Assembly (NCBI RefSeq): GCF_000496695.1
Contig: NZ_BAUJ01000004.1
Span: forward strand, 124,001 to 188,000
DNA length: 64,000 nt
Direction: 5' to 3'
Source: Vibrio halioticoli NBRC 102217
GTDB lineage: Bacteria > Pseudomonadota > Gammaproteobacteria > Enterobacterales > Vibrionaceae
How positions within the stretch are numbered: position 1 is the stretch's first letter; each line of letters starts with the position of its first letter. Shown one piece after another: positions 1-9,503 of the stretch. Both the position numbers and the translations under genes were made by a program. The notes under the pieces are model-generated. The model did no database searches. It worked only from the letters and a program-made list of their open reading frames with translations, and was not told the origin of the DNA.

Positions 1-1217
1 ACAACCCATACAATAAGTAGTACTTCAATGAAGCAGCTTAGAACGATACCAATTTGGTTGGTAAAGTAATCGACTAAATCAAGCAGTAATAGACCGCCGT
101 TGGTCGCAAATGCTAGAGAAACAAAAGCACCAATACCACACACTAAAGTTGCCGCTTTTTTACGACCCACTTTAAATTTATCAATGATGGCAGACGTTAC
201 CGCTTCAATGATTGAAATGTGAGAACTTAGACCGGCAATTGTTAGCGCAAGGAACAACAGTGGACCAAGGATGTATGGCGCTGGTAGTTCGTTAATTGCC
301 GCTGGTAAGGTAACAAACGCAAGACCTACACCCGCTGAAACAACATCAGTCAGTTCTTTACCCTGTTGGTGTGCCATAAAGCCAAGTACAGAGAAGATCA
401 TGATACCCGCAAGGATTGAGAAACCACAGTTAATCAATACCGTCATGAAGGCGTTGTTGTTGATGTCTGATTTCTCAGGCAAGTAGCTTGAGTAAGCCAG
501 CATGATGGCAAATCCGATACTTAGGGTAAAGAAGATCTGGCCGTATGCTGCTGCCCAAACTTTCATATCCATGATTTTGCTAAAGTCAGGTTCAAACAGG
601 TAGTTCACACCGTTCAACGCACCTGGTAGGAAAACCATACGAACGATAAGCACAATCACCATGATAAACAGTACTGGCATCATGATTTTGGCTGCACGCT
701 CAATACCAGACTTAACACCACCAACGATAGCGGCGTAAGTAATCGCCCAGGCTAGAAGCATAGTACCGGCAATTTTCCACTGGATAGAACCTAAGTTAGA
801 CGGTGAGTTGTCACCTAGATTTAGATACTGGCTAAAGAAAAATGCATTGGTGTCAGTGCCCCAACCTTGGTGGAATGACATACCTAGGTATGAAATAGAC
901 CAACCAATAACAGCCACGTAGTAAACCGCAATACATGCCGCAATACCGACTTGGAACCAACCTAACCACTCAAACTTAGGGTTAACGGCTTTTAGTGCTG
1001 CAGGTGCAGAACCACGGTATTTTTGACCTAATTTGAATTCCATAATCATAAATGGAATACCGGCTGTCAGCATGGCAAAAATGTAAGGGATAAAGAATGC
1101 GCCACCGCCGTTTTCATAAGCCATATATGGGAATCGCCATATATTGCCTAAACCGATTGCTGAGCCTACTGCGGCCAAAATAAATCCAGTACGGGAACCC
1201 CATTGTTCTCGTTTCAT
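1..1217 (-). CDS. Sodium-dependent transporter, NSS/SNF family (C-terminus beyond window)
   Basis: A partial gene of 405 codons, cut at the window start so its C-terminus is missing. The N-terminus reads WGSRTGFILAAVGSAIGLGN followed by WRFPY, the TM1 signature of neurotransmitter:sodium symporters, which carries the sodium- and substrate-binding residues. The rest is a run of hydrophobic helices typical of this inner-membrane LeuT-fold family. Bacterial members import amino acids with sodium; the substrate cannot be read from the sequence. The start is the ATG at 1215-1217, preceded by AAGGAG at a 5-base spacing. The family call is firm; the substrate is unknown. Confidence 0.9.
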   Translation of the reverse strand, partial: MKREQWGSRTGFILAAVGSAIGLGNIWRFPYMAYENGGGAFFIPYIFAMLTAGIPFMIMEFKLGQKYRGSAPAALKAVNPKFEWLGWFQVGIAACIAVYYVAVIGWSISYLGMSFHQGWGTDTNAFFFSQYLNLGDNSPSNLGSIQWKIAGTMLLAWAITYAAIVGGVKSGIERAAKIMMPVLFIMVIVLIVRMVFLPGALNGVNYLFEPDFSKIMDMKVWAAAYGQIFFTLSIGFAIMLAYSSYLPEKSDINNNAFMTVLINCGFSILAGIMIFSVLGFMAHQQGKELTDVVSAGVGLAFVTLPAAINELPAPYILGPLLFLALTIAGLSSHISIIEAVTSAIIDKFKVGRKKAATLVCGIGAFVSLAFATNGGLLLLDLVDYFTNQIGIVLSCFIEVLLIVWV

Positions 1218-1692
1218 AACTACTCCTTGTAGTAATTGCATAAGAGCGGCTAGCTTAATTTTAGAGGCGAGAGTCTCTTTCTCTGCTTTTAGTGCTAGTT
1301 GTGAAGCAATAACCCTGTAACGGTACGTTAGGTTAGTGATTTGTTCCGGTTCTTATCTTTAAAAGTGGTTGATTGTGTTGTGTTTTTTGTTACTCAGAGT
1401 CTAAAAGTAGAAGATTATTCTGAGTGATAGGGGCAGATTACCGTGAGACATTCTGTCTGGCAAGATAAAATAAAGTTAAAATACTGCAATAAAGATCGCA
1501 TTTTTACTGAAAATTACAGATTTTGTAAACTATAGTACTGGATATTACTGATAATTCATGTCATTTGTGCGGTTTTGAATGGATGGGCAGTTTATATAAC
1601 TAAATGATATGTTAAGAGTGAAAAACCAGTAATCTTTCAGCTCTTAACATTTTGTGGTGATTATGTATGCTTTTCTGTGCATATATATGAAT
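1218..1692. other. Gene-free interval upstream of the NSS transporter
   Basis: It holds the leader of the minus-strand transporter on its left side and a hairpin downstream of the barrel gene at 1611-1648. I see no convincing ORF, tRNA or known riboswitch. The DNA between about 1260 and 1610 is AT-rich and without clear repeats. Confidence 0.5.
1611..1648 (-). terminator. Hairpin 3' of the outer-membrane barrel gene
   Basis: The arms GTTAAGAGTGAAA (1611-1623) and TTTCAGCTCTTAAC (1635-1648) pair over 13 bp with one bulged base. The hairpin lies 45 bases past the stop of the minus-strand barrel gene. The U-tract on the minus strand is poor, so it may be a processing or stabilising hairpin rather than a strong terminator. 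Confidence 0.45.
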
Positions 1693-2277
1693 TTAGAAGC
1701 TGAAAGTAAAGCCTACGTTAGCTTGCAATTGATTCATCCAGTTGCCAGAAAATGCCACTTTACAATTACTGCCAGCAGCCGTCGAATCACAGAGCGTAAT
1801 GGAGTCGCTATCTACTAGGGTTCCCATGTAACGCAATTGTCCTTGTAGTGCAAAGTAGTCTGTAATTTTGTATTCCACTCCACCATAGACACCCAGTGAG
1901 AATTTGTATTCAGTATTTGCGCCCTGAATATCAATTTGTGTACCACCCAAACTTAAACCAAGGTAAGAGTTCCAATTATCGGTTGGGTAGTAGACTGCAC
2001 TTTGAAAATGCAAATAGCGTAAAGAGGTATCAACATCGAGATCTTCGATAGAAGAATGTTGCTCAGAATAAAGTAAACCTAATCGACCTTGATCGACATC
2101 CGTTTCAATCGCAAGGTTGTAATTGACGTTTCTTTCGATATCAAAGCTATCACCGCTATCAGAATCAAATGATCCTCCCATACCATAGCCAACCATCGGG
2201 GTGATATAGATGTCAGCTTGAGTAGCCGCAGAGTAGCTGCAGGCTAATACTAATAGGGATAGGGCTGTTTTATTCAT
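1693..2277 (-). CDS. Small outer-membrane beta-barrel-like protein
   Basis: 194 residues. It opens with a signal peptide (MNKTALSLLVLACSYSAATQ, then ADIYITP) and continues with alternating hydrophobic and polar strands, ending in VGFTFSF, a C-terminal aromatic typical of BamA-inserted barrels. Two cysteines (in TLCDS and SNCKV) could form a loop disulfide. The start was moved to the ATG at 2277 because it is preceded by AAGGAT and begins the signal peptide; an in-frame ATG 8 codons upstream adds only charged residues. It resembles OmpW/OmpX-sized 8-stranded barrels, but I cannot assign a family or substrate. Confidence 0.65.
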   Translation of the reverse strand: MNKTALSLLVLACSYSAATQADIYITPMVGYGMGGSFDSDSGDSFDIERNVNYNLAIETDVDQGRLGLLYSEQHSSIEDLDVDTSLRYLHFQSAVYYPTDNWNSYLGLSLGGTQIDIQGANTEYKFSLGVYGGVEYKITDYFALQGQLRYMGTLVDSDSITLCDSTAAGSNCKVAFSGNWMNQLQANVGFTFSF

Positions 2278-2507
2278 GGTGTTGTCATCCTTGTCGATCA
2301 AGAGGCATCTAGTTCAGTCTGTTACTACTTCATAGAAGAGAAAATACGGCTTACCATTATTGTAGAGTAATTGTGACAGTAACTACATAATTCTGCACAG
2401 GTTTTTGTTAAGCCTTGAGAGTAGTATGTTACGGTGCTAATACTTAATATAGCGTCGGGAGTGTACTGCTAACGTGGGATAATTATCAACAAATAAAAAG
2501 GTGATGA

Positions 2508-2597
2508 ATGAGTACAGAATTAAAATTTACCCTAGTAATAGTTTTAACTAGCCTTGCTTTGCTTATTGCCTATGGTTTAGTGGCAATATTTAGTTAA
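2508..2597 (+). CDS. 29-residue single-pass membrane peptide
   Basis: A short frame starting at an ATG preceded by AAGGTGA, encoding a charged N-terminus (MSTELK) and one continuous hydrophobic helix of about 22 residues. It stops at the TAA 17 bases before the patatin gene, so the two are probably cotranscribed. Features for it are a good ribosome-binding site, a clean transmembrane segment and close spacing. Its length is the main reason for doubt. No function can be assigned. Confidence 0.5.
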   Translation: MSTELKFTLVIVLTSLALLIAYGLVAIFS

Positions 2598-2614
2598 TCG
2601 CACTTGGAAATTTA

Positions 2615-3769
2615 ATGGATAATAGTGGATTTATTTGCAGTCACAATACGGCTTACAATCCTGAATTATTTACTCAATATATAGGAGGTAAAACTGCGCT
2701 AGTAGCACAGGGAGGAGGGCAGAGAGGGATATTTACCGCTGGCGTTCTCGATGCATTTTTATATTCAAATTTTGACCCCTTTGATGCTTTTTATGGTACT
2801 TCTGCCGGAGCGCTTAACCTTTGTGCTTACTTATGTCGGCAACCTACCTTAGGTAAGTCTTTTCTTTTGGATCTTACCACTGACGATCGTTTCTTTAATC
2901 TGTTTAGTTTCATTCGCCAAAAACACTATATCGGGCTTGATTGGGCGTTAAATCAAATCTGTTCGCCACCTTATAAACTTGATATTGATATGGGGAAAAA
3001 GGTACTGAGAGATAGAGGGGCGTTTGCCGCAGTCACACGCGCAGATACTTTTCATGATAATTATTTGCCTCTACTAGCGGAAGATTGGTTAGATGTGATT
3101 CGGGCGACCTGTGCAATCCCCAATTTAGTCTCAAGACCTATTTCATTATCGGGTAAAGAGTTTGTTGACGGAGGTGTTTCAGCCTCCATTCCAGTGCAAG
3201 AGGCGTGGCGTCGAGAGGCGAGAAATATCATAGTGATACGAACAGAGTTTCCTGAGTCGAGGGAAGCGAACAGCACTCAGAAGCCAGCGGATAAAGACGT
3301 TTGGTATAAAAGCCCAATCGATAATATTCAAAGCTTTTGGAGTGAGCAGATAGACAAAGGCAAAAAGAGCGTGGATGAGTTTATCGAAGAACGTCTTTTG
3401 CAAAGCCGAACCGATACCACTCATTCAAGTTTAGATTTACTTAATGGCGGACGTTGGTTATTTGGTGCAGATAGTGTGTATCGTTTATCGCACTTATTAG
3501 GTAATCGCTTAGATGCAGGCATAGCCGATATGTTGATGGTGCACTATCAAACTTATGCGTTGACACAAGAGTTTATCGCAGCGCCCCCCGAGGATTGTTT
3601 TGTCATGCAAATTGTCCCTGCAGAACCTCTGCACAGTTCGTCATTAATGAGCAGTCATGAAGCGTTACTTTTTGATTATCAACAGGGGTTAAATGCGGGT
3701 TATCGTTTTGTCGATGAGTATCAAAAAATATTAAGAATGAGAATTGCTACACAGCATTGCAATAATTGA
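2615..3769 (+). CDS. Patatin-like phospholipase
   Basis: 384 residues. The oxyanion segment QGGGQRGIFTAG (about 32-43), nucleophile elbow GTSAG with Ser63, and DGG with Asp185 give the Ser-Asp dyad of patatin-family acyl hydrolases. The length and layout match the YjjU-type bacterial group. There is no signal peptide, so it should act in the cytoplasm or at the inner membrane on phospholipid or lysophospholipid acyl esters. The ribosome-binding site is weak. The membrane peptide at 2508 lies immediately upstream. The family is certain; the natural substrate is not. Confidence 0.85.
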   Translation: MDNSGFICSHNTAYNPELFTQYIGGKTALVAQGGGQRGIFTAGVLDAFLYSNFDPFDAFYGTSAGALNLCAYLCRQPTLGKSFLLDLTTDDRFFNLFSFIRQKHYIGLDWALNQICSPPYKLDIDMGKKVLRDRGAFAAVTRADTFHDNYLPLLAEDWLDVIRATCAIPNLVSRPISLSGKEFVDGGVSASIPVQEAWRREARNIIVIRTEFPESREANSTQKPADKDVWYKSPIDNIQSFWSEQIDKGKKSVDEFIEERLLQSRTDTTHSSLDLLNGGRWLFGADSVYRLSHLLGNRLDAGIADMLMVHYQTYALTQEFIAAPPEDCFVMQIVPAEPLHSSSLMSSHEALLFDYQQGLNAGYRFVDEYQKILRMRIATQHCNN

Positions 3770-3866
3770 TTACAAATAAGTGAGGCACCTCACGACTACC
3801 ATATACGGCGCTTCACATTTACTTCGACCTATAAAATAATAGAGTTTCTTGACTAGGGAGACTCGC

Positions 3867-5081
3867 ATGTACACGGCACAACCAAGCCACATTGATCACA
3901 TTAAACAGATAAACGCCGGTAAGGTGTACCAACTTATTGATCAATTTGGTCCTATCTCTCGAATCGATCTCTCTAAGCTTAGTGGTCTTGCTCCTGCGAG
4001 TATTACAAAAATTTCTCGTGAATTAATTGAAGCTCATTTAATTCATGAAACTGTGGTCCAAGAAGCAACCAGCCGTGGCCGCCCTGCTGTTGGCTTACAA
4101 ACTAACAATGAAGGCTGGCAATTTCTGTCAATGAGACTGGGTCGTGGATACTTAACCATCGCGCTGCATGAGCTTGGTGGTGAAGTCATTTCTGAAAAAT
4201 ACATTGATATTGAAGAACGCAATCAAGACGCAATGCTAGCACGCCTTCTCAAAGAGATTTATCAATTCTTTGAAGAAAAATCCGATATATTGGAACGCAT
4301 CACCAGCTTAGCGATAACGTTACCGGGCCTAGTACACTCGGAAAGTGGCTTAGTATTGCAGATGCCGCATTATGATGTGAAGTATTTAGAATTGGGCCCT
4401 GCTATTTATAAGGCGACAGGTCTACCAGTATTTATTGCCAATGACACGCGCGCTTGGGCATTAGCTGAAAAGCTATTTGGCAACTCTCAGCAAAACAAAA
4501 ACTCAGTGCTTATCTCAGTACATAACGGTATTGGCGCGGGCATCATCTTAGAAGATAAAGTATTGCAAGGTCGTTTGGGTAATGTGGGTGAATTAGGTCA
4601 TTTACAGGTCGAACCCGATGGGCATCTTTGTCATTGCGGAAATCGTGGCTGTTTAGAAACAGTGGCAAGCTCGCACGCACTATTATGTCAAGTGACCGAA
4701 GCTATCGAAGCGGGTGAAGAGACTTGTTTGAAACTTGAAACATTATCGGTCATTAATATTTGTATGGCCGCCAACCATGGCGATCCTTTGGCGTTGGATA
4801 TAGTGAAAAAGCTAGGGCAACGTTTAGGCTATGCGGTATCACTGGTGGTGAATATGTTTAACCCAGAGAAGGTATTGATTGGCGGTGACATTAATGTTGC
4901 GAAAGGCATTATCATCCCTGAGATTGAGCGCAGTGTAGAAACTCAAACTTTGCCTATTTACCGTCAAGACTTGGAGATTGCGCCAAGTCGCTTTATCAAA
5001 AATGCCACCATGCCAGGTGCGGCTTTGATTAAGCAAGCCTTATATGACGGCATATTGCTGATGAAGTTGATTGAAGGCTGA
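3867..5081 (+). CDS. mlc: Mlc-type ROK-family transcriptional repressor
   Basis: 404 residues, against 406 in E. coli Mlc. A helix-turn-helix covers about residues 27-58 (ISRIDLSKLSGLAPASITKI). The ROK domain follows, with the zinc motif CHCGNRGCLE (Cys255, Cys257, Cys262). The start is the ATG at 3867, preceded by AGGGAG; an upstream in-frame ATG adds six residues with no counterpart in E. coli. In enterobacteria Mlc represses ptsG, ptsHI and related sugar genes and is relieved when EIICB-Glc sequesters it at the membrane. It is a single gene, closed by the terminator at 5131. Confidence 0.9.
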   Translation: MYTAQPSHIDHIKQINAGKVYQLIDQFGPISRIDLSKLSGLAPASITKISRELIEAHLIHETVVQEATSRGRPAVGLQTNNEGWQFLSMRLGRGYLTIALHELGGEVISEKYIDIEERNQDAMLARLLKEIYQFFEEKSDILERITSLAITLPGLVHSESGLVLQMPHYDVKYLELGPAIYKATGLPVFIANDTRAWALAEKLFGNSQQNKNSVLISVHNGIGAGIILEDKVLQGRLGNVGELGHLQVEPDGHLCHCGNRGCLETVASSHALLCQVTEAIEAGEETCLKLETLSVINICMAANHGDPLALDIVKKLGQRLGYAVSLVVNMFNPEKVLIGGDINVAKGIIIPEIERSVETQTLPIYRQDLEIAPSRFIKNATMPGAALIKQALYDGILLMKLIEG

Positions 5082-5130
5082 ACGCTAAATACTGCAATGA
5101 CAGTAAGTGATATAAAAATCGATTAAAAAT

Positions 5131-5165
5131 AAAAATACCGGCTAATTTTTTTAGCCGGTATTTTT
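5131..5165. terminator. Bidirectional terminator between mlc and metG
   Basis: The arms AAAAATACCGGCTAA and TTAGCCGGTATTTTT flank a T5 loop. A-tract and T-tract sides serve the convergent genes mlc (+) and metG (-). Confidence 0.9.
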
Positions 5166-5190
5166 TTGATAGTGCAATAACGGTAATCCG

Positions 5191-7242
5191 TTACATTACG
5201 CGCATGCCAGGTTGTGCACCTTCGTGTGGCTCAAGGATCCAAAGATCTTTTCCACCAGGGCCAGCCGCTAGCACCATACCTTCTGACATACCAAACTTCA
5301 TTTTACGAGGTTTAAGGTTGGCAACCATTACAGTATGTTTGCCAATCAGGTCTTCAGGGTTATAAGCGGATTTAATGCCGGCAAATACCTGACGAGTTTC
5401 GCCGCCTAAGTCCAATACCAGTCTTAGTAGCTTGTTCGCTTTTGGTACAGACTCACATTCAACGATCTTCGCAATACGCAAATCGACTTTTGCAAAATCA
5501 TCAAATTCGATTTCGTCAGCGATAGGCTCTTTGCTTAGTTCTGTTTGTGTTTTCGCTTGCTCTGCTTTTTCTTTGGCGGCTACTTCAGCTGCTGCGTCTT
5601 CTTTTGAGGCTTCTATCATAGCGTCCACTTTTTTCGGGTCGATACGATTAAATAGCGCTTTAAACTTAGTGATCTCGTGACCCGTTAATGGTGCTACAAC
5701 GCCATCCCAAGTCAGTTCTTGGTTTAAGAAGGCTTCGGTGCGCGCCGCTAATTCAGGCATCACTGGTTTCAAGTAAGTCATCAGTACGCGGAACAAGTTA
5801 ATGCCAACCGAACAAATGTCTTGCAGTGCTTGATCTTGACCTTCTTGTTTCGCAACAACCCAAGGGGCTTTTTCATCAACGTATTGGTTTGCTTTATCGG
5901 CAAGAGCGGTGATTTCACGAATCGCGCGGCTAAATTCACGAGTTTCGTAAAGCTCAGCAATACGATCGGCGGCATCAGCAAACTCTTTATATAGAGCAGG
6001 CTCAGCAAATTCTGTAGACAGTTGACCGGCAAAGCGCTTAGTAATGAAACCTGCGTTACGAGAGGCAAGGTTCACAATTTTGTTTACGACGTCAGAGTTT
6101 ACGCGCTGAGTGAAGTCTTCAAGGTTTAAATCAAGATCATCAATACGGCTGTTGAGCTTCGCGGCGTAATAGTAGCGCAGACATTCTGGGTCTAAGTGAT
6201 TTAGGTAAGTACTGGCTTTGATGAACGTGCCTTTCGATTTAGACATTTTCGCGCCATTAACAGTGACATAGCCGTGTACAAAAATGTTGTTAGGCTTACG
6301 GTAACCCGCACCTTCAAGCATTGCAGGCCAAAATAGGCTGTGGAAATAAACAATGTCTTTACCGATGAAGTGATAAAGCTCAGTGGTGCTGTCTTTTTTC
6401 CAGTATTCATCAAAATCAAGGTCGTCGCGTTTGCCACATAGGTTTTTGAACGACGCCATATAACCTACAGGTGCGTCTAGCCAAACGTAGAAGAATTTGT
6501 TTTTCTCGCCAGGGATTTCAAAACCAAAGTAAGGAGCATCGCGAGAGATATCCCATTGTTGCAGGCCAGATTCAAACCATTCTTGCATCTTGTTGGCGGT
6601 TTCACTTTGCAGTGAACCAGAGCGAGTCCACTCTTTTAACATGCTTTCAAGCTGAGGCAAGTCAAAGAAGAAGTGCTCAGAATCTTTCATTACCGGAGTT
6701 GCGCCAGAAACCGCAGATTTAGGGTTAATAAGCTCAGTTGGGCTGTACGTTTCTCCACAGTTATCGCAGTTATCACCGTATTGGTCTTCTGATTTACATT
6801 TAGGGCAAGTGCCTTTTACAAAGCGATCCGGTAAGAACATTTCTTTTTCAGGATCAAACAGCTGAGAAATAGTGCGGCTAGAGATAAAGCCATTTTTTTT
6901 CAGCTCTAAGTAGATGCTGGAAGCCAGTTCGCGGTTCTCTTCACTGTGAGTGCTGTGATAGTTATCAAAGCTAATGTCAAAACCGGCAAAATCTTTCTGA
7001 TGTTCTTCACTCACACCAGCAATCATTTCTTCTGGTGTAATTCCCATCTGCTGAGATTTAAGCATGATTGGCGTACCGTGGGCATCATCAGCACAAACAA
7101 AGTTTACTGTGTTACCGCGTAGGCGTTGGTAACGCACCCAGATATCAGCTTGGATGTGCTCTAGCATATGACCGAGATGGATAGAACCATTGGCATAGGG
7201 TAGTGCACAAGTGACGAGCATTTTTCTTAATTCAGTAGTCAT
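5191..7242 (-). CDS. metG: Methionyl-tRNA synthetase
   Basis: 683 residues, class I synthetase that charges tRNA-Met (initiator and elongator) in the cytoplasm. The HIGH motif reads [15 protein letters not shown] near the N-terminus. The zinc knuckle has [17 protein letters not shown], and the KMSKS loop reads [12 protein letters not shown]. The C-terminal tRNA-binding EMAP/OB domain (from [15 protein letters not shown]) is present, so this is the long dimeric form. It closely matches the E. coli protein throughout. The gene is divergent from apbC, as in other vibrios. Confidence 0.98.
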   Translation of the reverse strand: MTTELRKMLVTCALPYANGSIHLGHMLEHIQADIWVRYQRLRGNTVNFVCADDAHGTPIMLKSQQMGITPEEMIAGVSEEHQKDFAGFDISFDNYHSTHSEENRELASSIYLELKKNGFISSRTISQLFDPEKEMFLPDRFVKGTCPKCKSEDQYGDNCDNCGETYSPTELINPKSAVSGATPVMKDSEHFFFDLPQLESMLKEWTRSGSLQSETANKMQEWFESGLQQWDISRDAPYFGFEIPGEKNKFFYVWLDAPVGYMASFKNLCGKRDDLDFDEYWKKDSTTELYHFIGKDIVYFHSLFWPAMLEGAGYRKPNNIFVHGYVTVNGAKMSKSKGTFIKASTYLNHLDPECLRYYYAAKLNSRIDDLDLNLEDFTQRVNSDVVNKIVNLASRNAGFITKRFAGQLSTEFAEPALYKEFADAADRIAELYETREFSRAIREITALADKANQYVDEKAPWVVAKQEGQDQALQDICSVGINLFRVLMTYLKPVMPELAARTEAFLNQELTWDGVVAPLTGHEITKFKALFNRIDPKKVDAMIEASKEDAAAEVAAKEKAEQAKTQTELSKEPIADEIEFDDFAKVDLRIAKIVECESVPKANKLLRLVLDLGGETRQVFAGIKSAYNPEDLIGKHTVMVANLKPRKMKFGMSEGMVLAAGPGGKDLWILEPHEGAQPGMRVM

Positions 7243-7482
7243 ACTTAACTTTTCGCAGATAGGATAAATTTCTAACCGCTAATATTACCGTAAGCTAGCG
7301 TTAACGAAAAGGATCTCGCCGATAAATCGTTTCCAGTTTATAGCGGAAGCTTGGAATGAGCCCCTTTTGCGCCAGTTTTAAGGCATTTCTTGAACTTTAT
7401 TTGTCGTCATCGAGCAATAACTTGTTAAATGGTACTCGTAATCAAGCTAATATGTATGCATATATGTAGAAAGGACGTATTG

Positions 7483-8556
7483 ATGAAGAACAACATACAG
7501 ACACTTCACGCTTGGTTAAATCAGTTTCAACATCCACTTTTGGCCAGCGAATGGGCTGCAACTCAAGGTGTGGTGACGGTAGGTAATGCAGAAAAAACCA
7601 TTGATGTAGAGATCCCTTTTTTAGTGGATTCGTTAACCAAAGCCGTAGGGCATTGGATTTCCGAGCACGATGCGCCGCAAGGCTGGGAAGAGTTTACTTT
7701 TTACGTCTCGGCAAGAGTTCGTCCTTTACAAAGTAAAATACCAAGCACCTTAACCTCTATTAAAAATATTATTGCCGTGACATCGGCAAAAGGCGGGGTG
7801 GGTAAATCGACCACGACGGCAAATTTGGCATTAGCCATTGCTAAAGAAGGCGCAACGGTTGGGGTATTGGATGCTGATGTGTATGGCCCTTCTATTCCGT
7901 TGATGTTTGGCACTAAAGGACAGTCTTTAGAAGTGGTTGATAATAAATGGATGAAGCCGCTACAAGCGCATGGCGTATATACCCAGTCCATCGGTTACCT
8001 GATTTCCAGCGATGATGCGGCTGTATGGCGTGGCCCTATGGCGTCAAAAGCATTGATGCAACTGTTAAAAGAAACCCAATGGCCTGAATTGGATTACTTG
8101 ATCATTGATATGCCACCGGGTACGGGAGATCTACAACTGACGTTATCGCAAGATATTCCATTAACGAGCGCTTTGGTGGTCACAACTCCGCAAGACTTGG
8201 CATTGGCCGATGCTATTAAAGGCATTGCTATGTTTGAGAAAGCCGATGTGGGCGTGCTGGGCATTATCGAAAACATGAGCTATCACATTTGTAGAAACTG
8301 TGGCTCGCATGAAGATATCTTTGGCAGTGGCGGGGCGGTGAAATTGGCCGCAGATAAAGGCATTTCAGTATTAGCGCAACTGCCTTTGCATGCCAACATC
8401 CGCCGTGATATTGATTTGGGCACTCCGTCAGTGGTGAATGCCGATTCTTCTGAACAAGCACAAGCGTATTTTGACTTAGCCGAGCAAGTTGTCAGCCGAC
8501 TGTTTTGGCATGGAAAGCCACAAGCTGAGCGAATTAGTTTTGTTGAAGTAAAATAA
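7483..8556 (+). CDS. apbC: Iron-sulfur cluster carrier protein ApbC (Mrp/NBP35 family)
   Basis: 357 residues. It has a deviant Walker A motif, AKGGVGKST (about 102-110), an N-terminal DUF59/MIP18-like segment, and the C-terminal pair Cys270-x-x-Cys273 (ICRNCG) that holds the transferable Fe-S cluster in a dimer. The start was set at the ATG at 7483 because it follows AAAGGA at good spacing; the upstream extension has no family match. The gene is divergent from metG and is followed by udk, a conserved arrangement. Confidence 0.93.
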   Translation: MKNNIQTLHAWLNQFQHPLLASEWAATQGVVTVGNAEKTIDVEIPFLVDSLTKAVGHWISEHDAPQGWEEFTFYVSARVRPLQSKIPSTLTSIKNIIAVTSAKGGVGKSTTTANLALAIAKEGATVGVLDADVYGPSIPLMFGTKGQSLEVVDNKWMKPLQAHGVYTQSIGYLISSDDAAVWRGPMASKALMQLLKETQWPELDYLIIDMPPGTGDLQLTLSQDIPLTSALVVTTPQDLALADAIKGIAMFEKADVGVLGIIENMSYHICRNCGSHEDIFGSGGAVKLAADKGISVLAQLPLHANIRRDIDLGTPSVVNADSSEQAQAYFDLAEQVVSRLFWHGKPQAERISFVEVK

Positions 8557-8699
8557 TTGTGGTTATCCTGTGCGATATTTGATGCATATTGCGCAAAATA
8601 TATTCAACCTTTAGGGATTGTGAGCTTATTTCTGGTATCGAAGTTTATCAATCCCTATAATTTACTTAGTTTAATATCTGTTTTTATTAGGATCAGTGA

Positions 8700-9341
8700 A
8701 TGTCTGAAAATAATCAATGTGTCATCATCGGTATCGCAGGTGCATCCGCATCGGGTAAGAGCCTGATTGCAAGTACTATATATAACGAACTGCGCGCCAA
8801 GGTTGGTCCAGATCAAATCGGTGTTATCACGGAAGACAGATACTATAAAGATCAAAGTCATTTGAGCATGGAAGAGCGTGTAAAAACCAACTATGACCAT
8901 CCTCAGGCGTTAGATCATGATTTACTGTGTGAGCATTTAAGTCAGCTTGCGCAAGGCAACGCAGTGGAAGTACCAGAGTACAGTTACACTGAGCATACTC
9001 GTACTAGCACCACTAAAACGATGAACCCGAAAAAGGTCATCATTTTAGAAGGTATTTTATTGCTTACCGATCAGCGATTGCGCGATTTGATGCACGCCAG
9101 TGTCTTTATGGATACGCCGTTAGATATTTGTCTACTGCGCCGCGTGAAGCGTGATGTAGAAGAGCGCGGACGTACAATGGACTCTGTGCTTGCTCAATAC
9201 CAAAAAACAGTACGCCCTATGTTTTTGCAATTTATTGAACCCTCTAAGCAGTATGCGGACATTATTGTCCCTCGCGGTGGTAAAAACCGAATTGCCATTG
9301 ACGTATTAAAAGCGCATATTGCTAAATTACTGAAATCTTAG
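8700..9341 (+). CDS. udk: Uridine kinase
   Basis: 213 residues, standard for the family. P-loop [11 protein letters not shown] (11-21) and the following residues match Udk, which phosphorylates uridine and cytidine with ATP or GTP in pyrimidine salvage. Motif EDRYYKDQS and the [12 protein letters not shown] segment are also typical. The ATG follows AGGATCAGTGA. It closes with the terminator at 9420. Confidence 0.97.
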   Translation: MSENNQCVIIGIAGASASGKSLIASTIYNELRAKVGPDQIGVITEDRYYKDQSHLSMEERVKTNYDHPQALDHDLLCEHLSQLAQGNAVEVPEYSYTEHTRTSTTKTMNPKKVIILEGILLLTDQRLRDLMHASVFMDTPLDICLLRRVKRDVEERGRTMDSVLAQYQKTVRPMFLQFIEPSKQYADIIVPRGGKNRIAIDVLKAHIAKLLKS

Positions 9342-9419
9342 TAGTTTAGTTGTTAGCTGTTAGGTTTAAAAAATTATTATGGCTGCCTACATACAAGCGC
9401 CAAATTATGGTTAAGAATT

Positions 9420-9444
9420 AAATGGCACAGGCGTGCCATTTTTT
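9420..9444 (+). terminator. Terminator after udk
   Basis: AAATGGCAC, loop AGGC, GTGCCATTT followed by a T-run. Confidence 0.85.
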
Positions 9445-9503
9445 GTGTTTAGCGTTTACGCAGTGGACAATGCTTAAAAAAATCAGGTTACAGGGAAGAG
9501 AAG

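Noticed and set aside
8557..8766. 69-codon frame between apbC and udk
   Set aside because: It starts in the intergenic region and runs out of frame into udk; no ribosome-binding site.
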